Assembly (NCBI GenBank): GCA_012729555.1
Contig: JAAYCX010000047.1
Span: 1 to 50,109 of the forward strand
Direction of reading: 5' to 3'
Origin: Acidobacteriota bacterium
GTDB lineage: Bacteria > Acidobacteriota > UBA6911
Length of the DNA stretch: 50,109 bases
The translations under genes and the position numbers were made by a program. The notes under the pieces were generated by a model that saw nothing but the letters and a program-made list of their open reading frames with translations, made no database searches and was not told the DNA's origin. Shown here one piece after another: positions 1 through 8,124 of this stretch (positions are counted from its first letter, which is position 1; every line of letters begins with the position of its first letter).

Positions 1-76
1 AAACCGCTTTAAAGCTAGGGTTTAGACTTCCATGTTCGAATCGCATGCATGGGCCGGATCCTGATATGAGGATGTC

Positions 77-1042
77 ATGAAACATGGACCGGTAGTCCGA
101 ATCATTATCGTAAACTGGAACACGGGTGATCAACTCCGTGAATGCATGAAGTCGATCGGACGCTGTGTCGAGAGGGGATATGACCTGGAAACGGTCGTAA
201 TTGTCGACAACCATTCCAGTGATGATTCCTGCGCCGGCATTCTGCGAGAGGGTGCCAAGGCCATAACGATTCCTAATCGCTGTAACCGCGGCTTTGCGGC
301 GGCCTGCAATCAGGGGGCGCAGGGAAGCGAGGCGGATTATCTCCTGTTTCTCAATCCCGATATGCTGCTGAACTCGGATTCACTTTCGGTGCCGGTTCAG
401 TATCTATCTGCTCCGGAGAACGGCGACGTGGGGATCTGCGGCATTCAGCTGGTCGATCAGGACGGTGCGATTCAGCGGTCCTGTTCGCGCTTCCCGACAC
501 CGCGGATGTTTCTGGCCGGCGGCGTCGGGTTGGACCGACTTGCGGGATTCCGGCACCTGCAGCCCTTCATGGTCGAATGGGACCATGCGCGCTCGGCTGA
601 GGTGGATCACGTCATCGGCGCCTTCTTCATGGTCCGGAGGTCGCTGTTCGAGGCTCTGGGCGGCTTCGATGAACGGTTTTTCGTCTACTACGAGGAGGTG
701 GATTTCGCGCTGCGTGCGCGCAAGGCCGGATGGAGATGTTTTTACCTGGCCGAGGCCTGCGCCTGCCATCACGGTCAGGGCAGCAGCGAGAGCGTCAGGG
801 GGGACCGTCTCTTCTACATATTGCGCAGCCGGGTCCTCTTCGCCTTCAAGCATTTCGGAAGGTGTCGCGCCCTGGGTGTTGTCCTGGGCGCCCTGTTCCC
901 GGAATTTGTCGCGCGGCTGCTGGGGTCGGGCCTGGAACGGTCGTGGCAGGGCGTCGGGGAAACCCTGGAGGGCTATGCCAAGCTATGGAAATATCTGCTT
1001 TCCCATGCGGGGTCCGATTTGAAATGCGGATTTTCGAGATAG
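77..1042 (+). CDS. Family 2 glycosyltransferase (rhamnosyltransferase-like)
   Basis: A 321-residue GT-A type glycosyltransferase, probably adding one sugar from a nucleotide donor to a lipid-linked glycan on the cytoplasmic face of the membrane. The N-terminus has the GT2 pattern: IIIVNWN near residue 10, VIVDNHSSDDS near 41, the NRGFAAACNQG segment near 70, and an acidic LNPDM motif near 93 in the place of the metal-binding DxD. FDERFFVYYEEVDF near 200 is the usual GT2 acceptor/catalytic region. The ATG at 77 follows a GAGG ribosome site at 68-71. It is the first of three consecutive glycosyltransferase genes; the next starts 10 bases later. The sugar transferred cannot be told from sequence. 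Confidence 0.9.
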   Translation: MKHGPVVRIIIVNWNTGDQLRECMKSIGRCVERGYDLETVVIVDNHSSDDSCAGILREGAKAITIPNRCNRGFAAACNQGAQGSEADYLLFLNPDMLLNSDSLSVPVQYLSAPENGDVGICGIQLVDQDGAIQRSCSRFPTPRMFLAGGVGLDRLAGFRHLQPFMVEWDHARSAEVDHVIGAFFMVRRSLFEALGGFDERFFVYYEEVDFALRARKAGWRCFYLAEACACHHGQGSSESVRGDRLFYILRSRVLFAFKHFGRCRALGVVLGALFPEFVARLLGSGLERSWQGVGETLEGYAKLWKYLLSHAGSDLKCGFSR

Positions 1043-1052
1043 GTGTCGGGGA

Positions 1053-2117
1053 ATGAAGGCATTGTTTCTGTCCCGTTACGATTCCGACGGCGCCAGTTCC
1101 CGATACCGTCTGCTGCAATACCTGCCCGCGCTCCGGGCGCAGGGGATCGAGTGCGATCACCAACCGTTCTTCCCAGCGGGCTATGTTGCGAGGAAATTCA
1201 CGGGAAACCGGTCGGTTCTGCCCTTGCTTCCCGCCGCCTACTGGAACCGTTTGAGGATTCTGGGGCGCGCCAGGCGCTACGACTGCGTGGTGCTGGAAAA
1301 GGAGGCCTTCCCCTTCTTTCCGGCGGCCCTGGAATTCGCCGGCGGCCTTGGCGGGTTGCGCTATGCGGTGGATTACGACGATGCGGTTTTCCATCGCTAT
1401 GAGCGGCATCCGCGTGCGGTTGTAAGGGCTTTATTGGGTGGGAAGATTTCGGGCATCATGGCGCGGGCTTCGAAGGTGATCGTGGGGAGCGACTATTTGT
1501 ATCAATATGCAAGCCGGTTCCACCCCGACGTGCGCTTTATTCCCACGGTAATCGACCTCGGGTTGTACCCGTCCGCACCCCCGCGCAAAAGCTCCGGCTC
1601 GCCCTTCATCATAGGCTGGATAGGATCCCAGGCGACCACCGGGTATCTCAGGGAGGTGGAGGATGCGCTCGATCTGTTCTGCTCCCGGCATGACGCCCAG
1701 GTCTGGATGATCGGGGGAAGACGGATACCGCTAGCCATCCGCAATCTCCGGTGGGTTCCGTGGTCCGGCGAGTCCGAAGTCCTGAATCTTTCCCAGATCG
1801 ATGTCGGGATCATGCCTCTTCCCTCCGGGCGCTGGGAGGCGGGCAAGTGTGCGTTCAAGCTCATTCAATACATGGCGTGCTGGAAACCCGTCATCGCCTC
1901 GGCCGTCGGGGAGAACCGGCGGGTCATCGAGAACGGGCAGGAAGGATACCTGGCCTCGGGAGACGGGGAGTGGCTCGAAGCGCTCGAAAGGCTCATCTCG
2001 TCCCCGCGCCTGTGCGCCGACATGGGGGCGCGGGGGCGGGCCAAGGTCGAGACCACCTATTGTCTCGATGTTGCGGTTCCGAGGATGATGGAGGTGCTGC
2101 GATCCATCGCACAATAG
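1053..2117 (+). CDS. GT4-type glycosyltransferase (group 1)
   Basis: A 354-residue GT-B fold glycosyltransferase. The N-terminal domain opens with a beta strand (MKALFLSRYD) and a SSRYRLLQYLPAL segment as in group 1 transferases that act on cell-surface glycans. The C-terminal domain shows the nucleotide-sugar binding features: FIIGWIGS near residue 188, IMPLPSGRWEAGKCAFKLIQYMA near 255 where the glutamate-containing stretch is expected, then PVIASAVGENRRVI. It follows the GT2 gene by 10 bases and precedes another GT4 gene, so it is almost certainly in the same operon. Donor and acceptor are unknown. Confidence 0.87.
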   Translation: MKALFLSRYDSDGASSRYRLLQYLPALRAQGIECDHQPFFPAGYVARKFTGNRSVLPLLPAAYWNRLRILGRARRYDCVVLEKEAFPFFPAALEFAGGLGGLRYAVDYDDAVFHRYERHPRAVVRALLGGKISGIMARASKVIVGSDYLYQYASRFHPDVRFIPTVIDLGLYPSAPPRKSSGSPFIIGWIGSQATTGYLREVEDALDLFCSRHDAQVWMIGGRRIPLAIRNLRWVPWSGESEVLNLSQIDVGIMPLPSGRWEAGKCAFKLIQYMACWKPVIASAVGENRRVIENGQEGYLASGDGEWLEALERLISSPRLCADMGARGRAKVETTYCLDVAVPRMMEVLRSIAQ

Positions 2118-2158
2118 AAGGCCGGTGCACAGGGAAAGAGGAATTGCGGTATCCGGGC

Positions 2159-3358
2159 GTGGCGAACCGGCGTGCCTTCCGTCTTGTCCACGTCATGACC
2201 GTGGCCAAATCGCTGGGCTTCCTGCGGGGACAGATCGGTTTCATGAAGGAGCGCGGCGTGGAGGTCAGCGCGATCGCGTCTCCCGACGACGGGCTGGAAG
2301 CGTTTGGAAGGCTCGAAGGCATTCGGACGTACGCGGTCGAAATGCCGCGCAGGATCACGCCGGTCAGGGACGTGGTTGCGCTCGCGCGGCTCTGGCGCAG
2401 ACTCCGCCGCCTGCGGCCCGACATCGTCCACGCGCACACCCCGAAAGGGGGATTGCTGGGAACGGTCGCCGCCGCACTTGCAGGCGTGCGCATAAGGATC
2501 TATCATATCCACGGCCTTCCCCTGCTGACGGCGAAAGGATATAGAAAGAGTCTGCTCCGGTGGAGCGAAGCGGCCGCCTGCCGGTTTGCCACCGAGGTGT
2601 GGTGCGTCAGTTTTTCGGTGCGCGATGAGGCCGTGCGCGAGGGACTCTGTCCCTCGGCGAAAATCAGGGTGCTGCGGAGCGGGAGCATCAACGGGGTGGA
2701 TAGCCGGGGGTACTTCAATCCCGGCAGGTTCGGCGAAACGGACAGGCTGGAGGTTCGGAGGCGTTTCGGGATAGATCCCGGGGCGCCCGTGGTCGGATTT
2801 GTGGGGCGCGTCGTCCGGGATAAAGGGGTGCGCGAACTCGTGAAGGCATGGAAGATGGTTCGGAGCGCCATCCCGAACGCACGGTTGCTGGTGATCGGTG
2901 AGTTCGAGGAGCAGGACAGTCCGGGCCGGGACACGATCGAGGCCATGGAAAGTGATCGAAGTCTATGCCTGGTAGGAAAGGTCACGAGCGGCATGGCGCC
3001 CTTCTACGCGGCTATGGATCTGCTCGCGCTCCCCACCTACCGGGAGGGGTTCCCGGTCACGGCCATGGAAGCGGGCTCGATGGGGTTGCCCGTCGTGGCG
3101 ACACGGGTGCCCGGCTGCGTGGATGGGGTCGAGGATGGAGTGACGGGGACCCTGGTGCCCGTGCGCGACGCGGAGGCACTTGCGGGCGCGCTTGAGCGGT
3201 ACCTTCTGGACGAAGAATTGAGAAGGGAACATGGCGCTGCGGGGCGCGCGAGGATGACGCGCGATTTCGGCCAGGCCGAGATGTGGAACGAGGTCCATGC
3301 GCAATATGAACGTCTGTTGCAGAGGTCGGACTCGGGAGGGACGACGGTGTGCGAGTGA
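2159..3358 (+). CDS. GT4-type glycosyltransferase
   Basis: About 399 residues, GT-B fold. The N-terminal domain has the family's opening strand (RLVHVMTVAKSLGFLRGQ) followed by DIVHAHTPKGGLLG and IYHIHGLPL. The C-terminal domain has VVGFVGRVVRDKGVRELV, then LPTYREGFPVTAMEAGSMGLPVVAT, the E-x7-E donor-binding motif of GT4 enzymes. I chose the GTG at 2159 because it keeps the first beta strand. A TTG at 2144 is also possible, and an ATG at 2195 would cut into the fold. The open frame extends upstream but there it only shadows the previous gene. The stop overlaps the start of the sugar transferase gene. Likely a glycan-assembly enzyme; specificity unknown. Confidence 0.87.
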   Translation: MANRRAFRLVHVMTVAKSLGFLRGQIGFMKERGVEVSAIASPDDGLEAFGRLEGIRTYAVEMPRRITPVRDVVALARLWRRLRRLRPDIVHAHTPKGGLLGTVAAALAGVRIRIYHIHGLPLLTAKGYRKSLLRWSEAAACRFATEVWCVSFSVRDEAVREGLCPSAKIRVLRSGSINGVDSRGYFNPGRFGETDRLEVRRRFGIDPGAPVVGFVGRVVRDKGVRELVKAWKMVRSAIPNARLLVIGEFEEQDSPGRDTIEAMESDRSLCLVGKVTSGMAPFYAAMDLLALPTYREGFPVTAMEAGSMGLPVVATRVPGCVDGVEDGVTGTLVPVRDAEALAGALERYLLDEELRREHGAAGRARMTRDFGQAEMWNEVHAQYERLLQRSDSGGTTVCE

Positions 3359-3972
3359 GTAAGCGGATATTCGACCTCGCCTTGGTGGTTCCCGCGCTCG
3401 TGGTTCTGTCGCCGTTGCTTTTGGCCCTGATGGTATTGAGCCGGGTGCTGCTGGGGCGGCCGGTGTTTTACCGTCAGGCGAGGCCGGGCCTGGATGGAAA
3501 GCCATTTTATATCTATAAATTCCGGACGATGACGGACGCCCGGAACCCCGACGGCGGGTTGTTACCCGACCGGGAGCGGCTGACGCGGTTCGGCCGGTTT
3601 TTGCGCAGCAGCAGCCTCGACGAGCTGCCGGAACTCTGGAACATCCTCAGGGGGGAGATGAGCTGGGTGGGGCCGCGGCCGCTGCTCGTGAAGTACCTGC
3701 CGCGCTATTCGGCGGAGCAGGCGCGGCGGCACGAGGTGAAGCCGGGGCTGACGGGGTGGGCGCAGGTCAATGGCCGCAACGCCATCGGCTGGGAGGAGCG
3801 GCTCAGGCTCGACGTCTGGTACGTCGATCACCGGTCGCTGGCTTTGGACGCGAAAATCCTGTTTTTGACCGTCTGGAAGGCCCTGCGGCGCGACGGCATC
3901 CAGCAGGAAGGGTACGCGACGATGCCGGAGTTCCTGGGATCGGAGCCGCCGCAGAAGGCGCGGCCGGGTTGA
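3349..3972 (+). CDS. PglC-like monotopic phosphoglycosyl transferase
   Basis: At 207 residues this is the size of Campylobacter PglC, the minimal form of the bacterial sugar transferase family. It should move a phospho-sugar from a UDP-sugar onto undecaprenyl phosphate, the first membrane step of glycan assembly. One hydrophobic segment at about residues 8-30 fits the re-entrant membrane helix. [20 protein letters not shown] follows, then the catalytic Asp-Glu pair D91-E92 in [13 protein letters not shown], then the WVGPRPLL and [14 protein letters not shown] signatures. GTG start at 3349, overlapping the end of the previous gene by 10 bases. The dehydratase, aminotransferase and acyltransferase further along suggest its substrate is a UDP-bacillosamine-type sugar. 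Confidence 0.92.
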   Translation: MRVSKRIFDLALVVPALVVLSPLLLALMVLSRVLLGRPVFYRQARPGLDGKPFYIYKFRTMTDARNPDGGLLPDRERLTRFGRFLRSSSLDELPELWNILRGEMSWVGPRPLLVKYLPRYSAEQARRHEVKPGLTGWAQVNGRNAIGWEERLRLDVWYVDHRSLALDAKILFLTVWKALRRDGIQQEGYATMPEFLGSEPPQKARPG

Positions 3973-4009
3973 CAGAGTGTGACCGCGCGCACAGTTGCTT
4001 CCTCGCTTC

Positions 4010-4015
4010 TATAAT
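4010..4015 (+). promoter_or_regulatory. Candidate -10 element for the aminotransferase/acyl operon
   Basis: A consensus TATAAT in a short AT-rich patch between the sugar transferase and the aminotransferase genes. It predicts a transcript start near 4022, about 20 bases before the preferred ATG at 4042. There is no good -35 at normal spacing: a perfect TTGACA at 3969-3974 lies 35 bases away, about twice the usual distance. It may be an internal promoter or a chance match. Confidence 0.4.
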
Positions 4016-4041
4016 ATAAACTTTAACAAATGGAAAGCCTC

Positions 4042-5196
4042 ATGAGCCAGACTGTCGGCCGTCCGCGCATCTACCTGTCGCCCCCCAACCTGGACGGGCG
4101 GGAAAAGGAACTGATGCTCGCGGCCTTCGATTCGAACTGGATCACCACCATGGGGCCCCAGGTCGAGCTGTTCGAGCGGGAGATGTGCCTCGAGCTCGGA
4201 GTCGGGCACGCCGTGGCGCTCTCGAGCGGCACGGCCGGGCTGCACCTCGCGCTCATGATCCTGGGGGTCGGGCCCGGGGACGAGGTGATGTGCGCCGACC
4301 TGACCTTCGCGGCCAGCGTCAACGCCGTCAAGTACTGCGGCGCCCACCCCGTGCTCATCGACGCCGACCCGGCGACGTGGAACCTCGACCCCGGCCTCGT
4401 CGAGGACGAACTCCGCCGGCGGGCGCGCGCGGGGGACTCGATGCCCCGGGCGATCATGGCGGTCGACCTGTACGGGCAGTGCGCCGATTACGACGCCATC
4501 CTCGCCGTCGCCGGCCGGTACGGCGTCCCCGTCGTCGAGGACGCCGCGGAGGCGCTGGGGGCGGAGATGCGCGGCAGGCGGGCCGGGGCGTTCGGCGCGA
4601 TGGGCGTCCTCTCCTTCAACGGGAACAAGATCATCACCACCTCGGGCGGGGGGATGCTGGTCTCCGACGACGGGGCCTGCATCGAGCGGGCGCGCTACCT
4701 GGCGACCCAGGCGCGGGAGCCGGTGGTCCACTACCAGCACTCGGAAGTCGGGTACAACTACCGGCTGAGCAACATCCTGGCCGGCATCGGGCGGGGGCAG
4801 CTGGAGCGGCTCGGGGAAAAGGTCGATAAGAAGCGGGAGGTGAACCGGTACTACCGGGAGGCGCTCGGGCATCTCCCCGGGATCCGGTTCATGCCGGAGG
4901 CCCCTTACGGAAAATCGAACTGCTGGCTCACCGTCATCCTGATCGACCCGGACGCGTTCGGGACGGACCGGGAGGGGGTGCGGCTCGCGCTCGAGCGGGA
5001 GAACATCGAGTCGCGCCCCGTATGGAAGCCGATGCACCTGCAGCCCGCCTTCCGCGACTGCCGTTTCCTGGGCGGCGGCGTTGGGGAGGGCTTTTTCGAG
5101 CGGGGACTCTGCCTCCCCTCGGGAACCCGGTTGGAAGAGGGCGACCTCGAGCGGATCGTCGGGATCGTCGCCGGCGCCTGCGGGGTCCGTCCATGA
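4042..5196 (+). CDS. DegT/DnrJ/EryC1-family sugar aminotransferase (PglE-like)
   Basis: A PLP-dependent aminotransferase of about 384 residues that should convert a UDP-4-keto-6-deoxy sugar to the 4-amino sugar using glutamate. Family landmarks are ALSSGTAGLHLAL (phosphate binding), DLYGQCADYDAI, VEDAAEALGA (the Asp that contacts the pyridine nitrogen) and SFNGNKIITTSGGGM with the cofactor lysine K196, then YNYRLSNILAGIG. I prefer ATG 4042 because GGAAAG lies just upstream; ATG 4030 would add four residues. With the PglC-, PglD- and PglF-like genes nearby it fits the bacillosamine pathway. The next gene, an ACP, begins at or just after its stop. Confidence 0.93.
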   Translation: MSQTVGRPRIYLSPPNLDGREKELMLAAFDSNWITTMGPQVELFEREMCLELGVGHAVALSSGTAGLHLALMILGVGPGDEVMCADLTFAASVNAVKYCGAHPVLIDADPATWNLDPGLVEDELRRRARAGDSMPRAIMAVDLYGQCADYDAILAVAGRYGVPVVEDAAEALGAEMRGRRAGAFGAMGVLSFNGNKIITTSGGGMLVSDDGACIERARYLATQAREPVVHYQHSEVGYNYRLSNILAGIGRGQLERLGEKVDKKREVNRYYREALGHLPGIRFMPEAPYGKSNCWLTVILIDPDAFGTDREGVRLALERENIESRPVWKPMHLQPAFRDCRFLGGGVGEGFFERGLCLPSGTRLEEGDLERIVGIVAGACGVRP

Positions 5197-5213
5197 CTTC
5201 CGGAGAGCGGAAT

Positions 5214-5441
5214 ATGCGGGAAAAGGTCGCTGAAATCCTGTCGACCCTCCTCGGGAGGGAGATCGCCCCGGGGGAGGAATGTTCCATGGAGAGTGAGAGA
5301 GCCTGGGATTCCATGAAGCATATCGAGATCATCCTGACGGTCGAGGAGGAGACGGGCGTTTCGTTCGAGGCGGAGGAGATCCCGAAACTGACGAGCATGG
5401 CCCGGATCGTGGCCCGGCTCGAGGACGGCGGGCAAGCGTGA
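5214..5441 (+). CDS. Acyl carrier protein (first of two)
   Basis: A 75-residue ACP. The phosphopantetheine attachment serine is S33 in AWDSMKHIEIIL, followed by the usual acidic helix (VEEETGVSFEAEEIPKL) and a C-terminal helix. It should be activated by a phosphopantetheinyl transferase and carry the acyl intermediate made by its neighbours. ATG 5214 has a GGAGAG site six bases upstream; an ATG at 5193 overlapping the aminotransferase stop is the alternative. The FkbH-like gene begins inside its stop codon, so the two are probably translated together and this ACP is the likely partner of FkbH. Confidence 0.9.
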   Translation: MREKVAEILSTLLGREIAPGEECSMESERAWDSMKHIEIILTVEEETGVSFEAEEIPKLTSMARIVARLEDGGQA

Positions 5442-7054
5442 AGGGAATGATGAGGCACCTGTTTGCCGAGGAATTGAGGCGGCTCCAGCTGCTCCGGCAG
5501 GCCCCGGATCCCGGGGCGGAGGCGGTACGGATCGCCGTCTACCGCAACCACGCCTTCGAAACGGTGGCCTCCGTGCTCGATCCCTTTCTCGCCTTTTCCG
5601 GCCTCCGGGCCGAAACCTCCTGCAGCGGCTACGACGACACCTTCGGCTTCGGGCGTGTGTTCGACGCCGATCTGAACCTGATATGGGTCGACGCCGCGCG
5701 CTACCGGGCGATCGACCTGGGAGAGTGGCTCGGGGAGCGCGCCGCGGCCCTGCGCGAGCGGAGCCCGGCGCCGATCCTGCTCCTGGTCGCCGGCGGCGCG
5801 GATCGGCGGGCGACGGAGGGCGTTCCGGACCTGTGGGATTTCGCGGTGGAGGACCTGCTCCCCCCCGGCGGGGGCGGAATCTACGACCCCGCCCGGGAAG
5901 CGGCCACCGGCACCCGGCTGTCGGGCAGGGCGTGCCTCGAGGTGGCCCGAGCCCTCGGCCTGCGCCTCATCCCCGCCGTGCTGCGCCCGGCGCTGAAGGC
6001 CGTCGTCCTCGACCTGGACCAGACCCTGTACGAGGGGGTCCTGGGGGAGGACGGGCCGGAGGGGGTCCGGTTGACGGCGGCGCATGCGGAGCTGCAGCGG
6101 CATGTCCGGGGGCTGAAGGAGGAGGGCTTTCTTCTCGCCGTCGCTTCCCGGAACGAGGAGGAGGATGTCCGGCGGCTTTTCGAGCGGCGTCCCGATTTCG
6201 GGTTGAGGTGGGACGATTTCGCCGCCGTGAGGATCAACTGGAAGGACAAGGCGGAAAACCTGGCGGAGCTGGCGTCGGAGCTGCATATCGGCGCCGACGC
6301 CATGCTCTTCGTCGACGACAATCCCGCCGAGATCCTGAACGCCGAGGCCTCGGGGCTGGGGGTGCGCACCCTGCTGGCGGGCGATCCCGCCGACACCCTG
6401 CGGATGCTCCGCTTTTACCCGGGCCTGCTGCGCCTGAGGACTTCGTCCGAAGACGGGCTCCGGACCGCGGATATCCGGGCCAACCGGGAGCGGACGGCGC
6501 TCGGCGAAACCCTGGCCCCCCGGGACTACTTCGCCCGGCTGCGGATCCGGCTGCAGTTCGGCCTGGACGACGAAAGCATGGCGCCCCGGGTCGCCGAACT
6601 GGCCGGCAAGACCAACCAGTTCATCCTCGGCTACCGCCGGTATACGGAGGCGGAGGTCCGGCGGTTGATGGGGGCGGGCGACGGCTGCGTGGTTACCGTG
6701 CGCATGTCCGACCGCCTCTCCGAAAGCGGCATGATCGCCCTCCTGGCGGCTCGCGCCGAAGGGGAGAGGCTCCTGTGCGAGGAACTGGCCGTCAGCTGCC
6801 GCGCCCTGGGGAGACACCTGGAGAACGTCATGCTGCCCGAGATGATGCGCCTGGCGGCCGCGCACCTGGGGACGGGGAAAGGGGCCCTTGTCGCCTACCG
6901 CCGGGGGGAACGGAACGGGCCGGCCCTCGAGTGGCTCCGCTCCCTGACGGGGGACGCGCTCGTGGCCGATGAAGGCCGGGTGCCCTGGGCGGTCCCTGGG
7001 AGGGTCGATCTGGAGGGCCTGGAGACGGAGGTGCGCCGGTGGGCAAAACGGTAA
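5438..7054 (+). CDS. FkbH-like HAD-family glyceryl-ACP synthase/phosphatase
   Basis: A full-length (538 residue) FkbH-family protein. Characterised members take a glyceryl group from 1,3-bisphosphoglycerate, remove the phosphate and load it onto an ACP. The HAD IIIC core starts with VVLDLDQTLYEGVLGEDG (D192, D194) and continues through LAVASRNEEEDV, NWKDKAENLAEL and MLFVDDNPAEI. The C-terminal part has GKTNQFILGYRRYTEAEV and SCRALGRHLENVMLPEM, both typical of FkbH. The family's DLDNTLW is DLDQTLY here. GTG 5438 overlaps the ACP stop; ATGs at 5447 and 5450 are alternatives. It sits between an ACP and a KAS III, a grouping known from tetronate pathways. The exact starter unit is inferred, not shown. 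Confidence 0.9.
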   Translation: MKGMMRHLFAEELRRLQLLRQAPDPGAEAVRIAVYRNHAFETVASVLDPFLAFSGLRAETSCSGYDDTFGFGRVFDADLNLIWVDAARYRAIDLGEWLGERAAALRERSPAPILLLVAGGADRRATEGVPDLWDFAVEDLLPPGGGGIYDPAREAATGTRLSGRACLEVARALGLRLIPAVLRPALKAVVLDLDQTLYEGVLGEDGPEGVRLTAAHAELQRHVRGLKEEGFLLAVASRNEEEDVRRLFERRPDFGLRWDDFAAVRINWKDKAENLAELASELHIGADAMLFVDDNPAEILNAEASGLGVRTLLAGDPADTLRMLRFYPGLLRLRTSSEDGLRTADIRANRERTALGETLAPRDYFARLRIRLQFGLDDESMAPRVAELAGKTNQFILGYRRYTEAEVRRLMGAGDGCVVTVRMSDRLSESGMIALLAARAEGERLLCEELAVSCRALGRHLENVMLPEMMRLAAAHLGTGKGALVAYRRGERNGPALEWLRSLTGDALVADEGRVPWAVPGRVDLEGLETEVRRWAKR

Positions 7055-8124
7055 CGTTCCGGCATGCCGGGATCACGGGCATCTCCTCCGTCTACGGTGC
7101 GAGGAGGATCTCCATCGACGACGAGGCCGGTTACTATGAAAGCGGCGAACAGCTCGAGCGCCTGAAACGGACGATCGGTTTCGACCGGCGCTGGGTGGTG
7201 GACGGTCCGGTCACCGCCGCCGACCTCTGCCTCGAAGCCGCCCGCGCGCTGATGGCGGGATGCCGCCTGTCGGCGGCCGATTTCGACGCCGTCGTTTTCG
7301 TCACCCAGACCCCCGATTACGGCATGCCCGGGAACGCCCACGTCGTGCACCGGGCGCTTTCGTTGCCGCGATCGTGCATCGCCTTCGACCTGGTCTACGG
7401 CTGTTCCGGGTACGTCAAGGGGCTGCTGCAGGCCTTCATGCTGGCGGAGCAGGGATTCCGGCGGGTTCTGCTGCTGACGGGCGACACCCTGAGCCGTATC
7501 ATCGACGTCCGGAACCGGGCGGACGCCCCCGTCTTCGGGGACGCCGGCTGTGCCACCGTCGTCGAGCGCTGCGAAGGGGAGCGCCCCTCTTGGTTCCGCC
7601 TCTATTCCGACGGCGGCGGGCTGGAAATCATGTGGCAGCAGGCGGGGGCCTACCGCCACCCCTCCTCGGAGGAGACCCGGAGGGAAATGGTCGACGAGAA
7701 GGGGAACGTGCGCCGCCTGGAAGATTTCTGCATGAAGGGTTTCGAGGTGTTCAACTTCACCCTCACCGAGCAGCCCAGACTGCTCCGGGAGATCCTCGAG
7801 GTTTCGGGGTGCGCGGCGGAAGAGGTCGATTATTTCGTGTTCCACCAGGCCAACCGGTACATCATCGAGACGATAGCGAAGAAGTCGGGCATCCCGCTGG
7901 AAAAGGCGCCGCGGCGGACTTTTTCGGAATTCGGCAACCAGAGTTCGGCCTCCATCCCCTTCACGATCTCCAACGAGCTGTCCGAACAGATCGGGGGAAA
8001 GGGGGCGCGGGTCGTGCTGCAGGGGTACGGCATAGGGTTGTCCTGGGGCGCGTGCCTGCTCGACCTCGGGCGGGTGAGGGTCCTGAAACCGCGGGTCTAC
8101 GGAGCGGGGGAACCCGATGAGTAA
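7039..8124 (+). CDS. 3-oxoacyl-ACP synthase III family protein (first copy)
   Basis: A 361-residue thiolase-fold condensing enzyme of the FabH/KAS III group. The complete Cys-His-Asn triad is present: C122 in VYGCSGYVKGL, H269 in VFHQANRYI and N300 in FGNQSSASIP. It should therefore be able to form an acyl-enzyme and condense or transfer it to an ACP-bound partner. GTG start at 7039, overlapping the FkbH gene by 16 bases; its stop overlaps the second KAS III. This is unlikely to be the housekeeping FabH, which normally sits with fatty-acid genes. It is more probably a specialised enzyme making an acyl decoration. Confidence 0.92.
   Translation: MGKTVTFRHAGITGISSVYGARRISIDDEAGYYESGEQLERLKRTIGFDRRWVVDGPVTAADLCLEAARALMAGCRLSAADFDAVVFVTQTPDYGMPGNAHVVHRALSLPRSCIAFDLVYGCSGYVKGLLQAFMLAEQGFRRVLLLTGDTLSRIIDVRNRADAPVFGDAGCATVVERCEGERPSWFRLYSDGGGLEIMWQQAGAYRHPSSEETRREMVDEKGNVRRLEDFCMKGFEVFNFTLTEQPRLLREILEVSGCAAEEVDYFVFHQANRYIIETIAKKSGIPLEKAPRRTFSEFGNQSSASIPFTISNELSEQIGGKGARVVLQGYGIGLSWGACLLDLGRVRVLKPRVYGAGEPDE

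Noticed and set aside
3969-3974. Perfect TTGACA over the stop of the sugar transferase gene
   Set aside because: It is 35 bases from the TATAAT at 4010 and no -10 occurs at normal spacing, so it cannot be paired into a normal promoter.
4934-6865. A minus-strand open frame of 643 codons across the ACP and FkbH-like genes
   Set aside because: Same compositional signs of a shadow frame; the plus-strand genes carry clear catalytic motifs and coupled starts.
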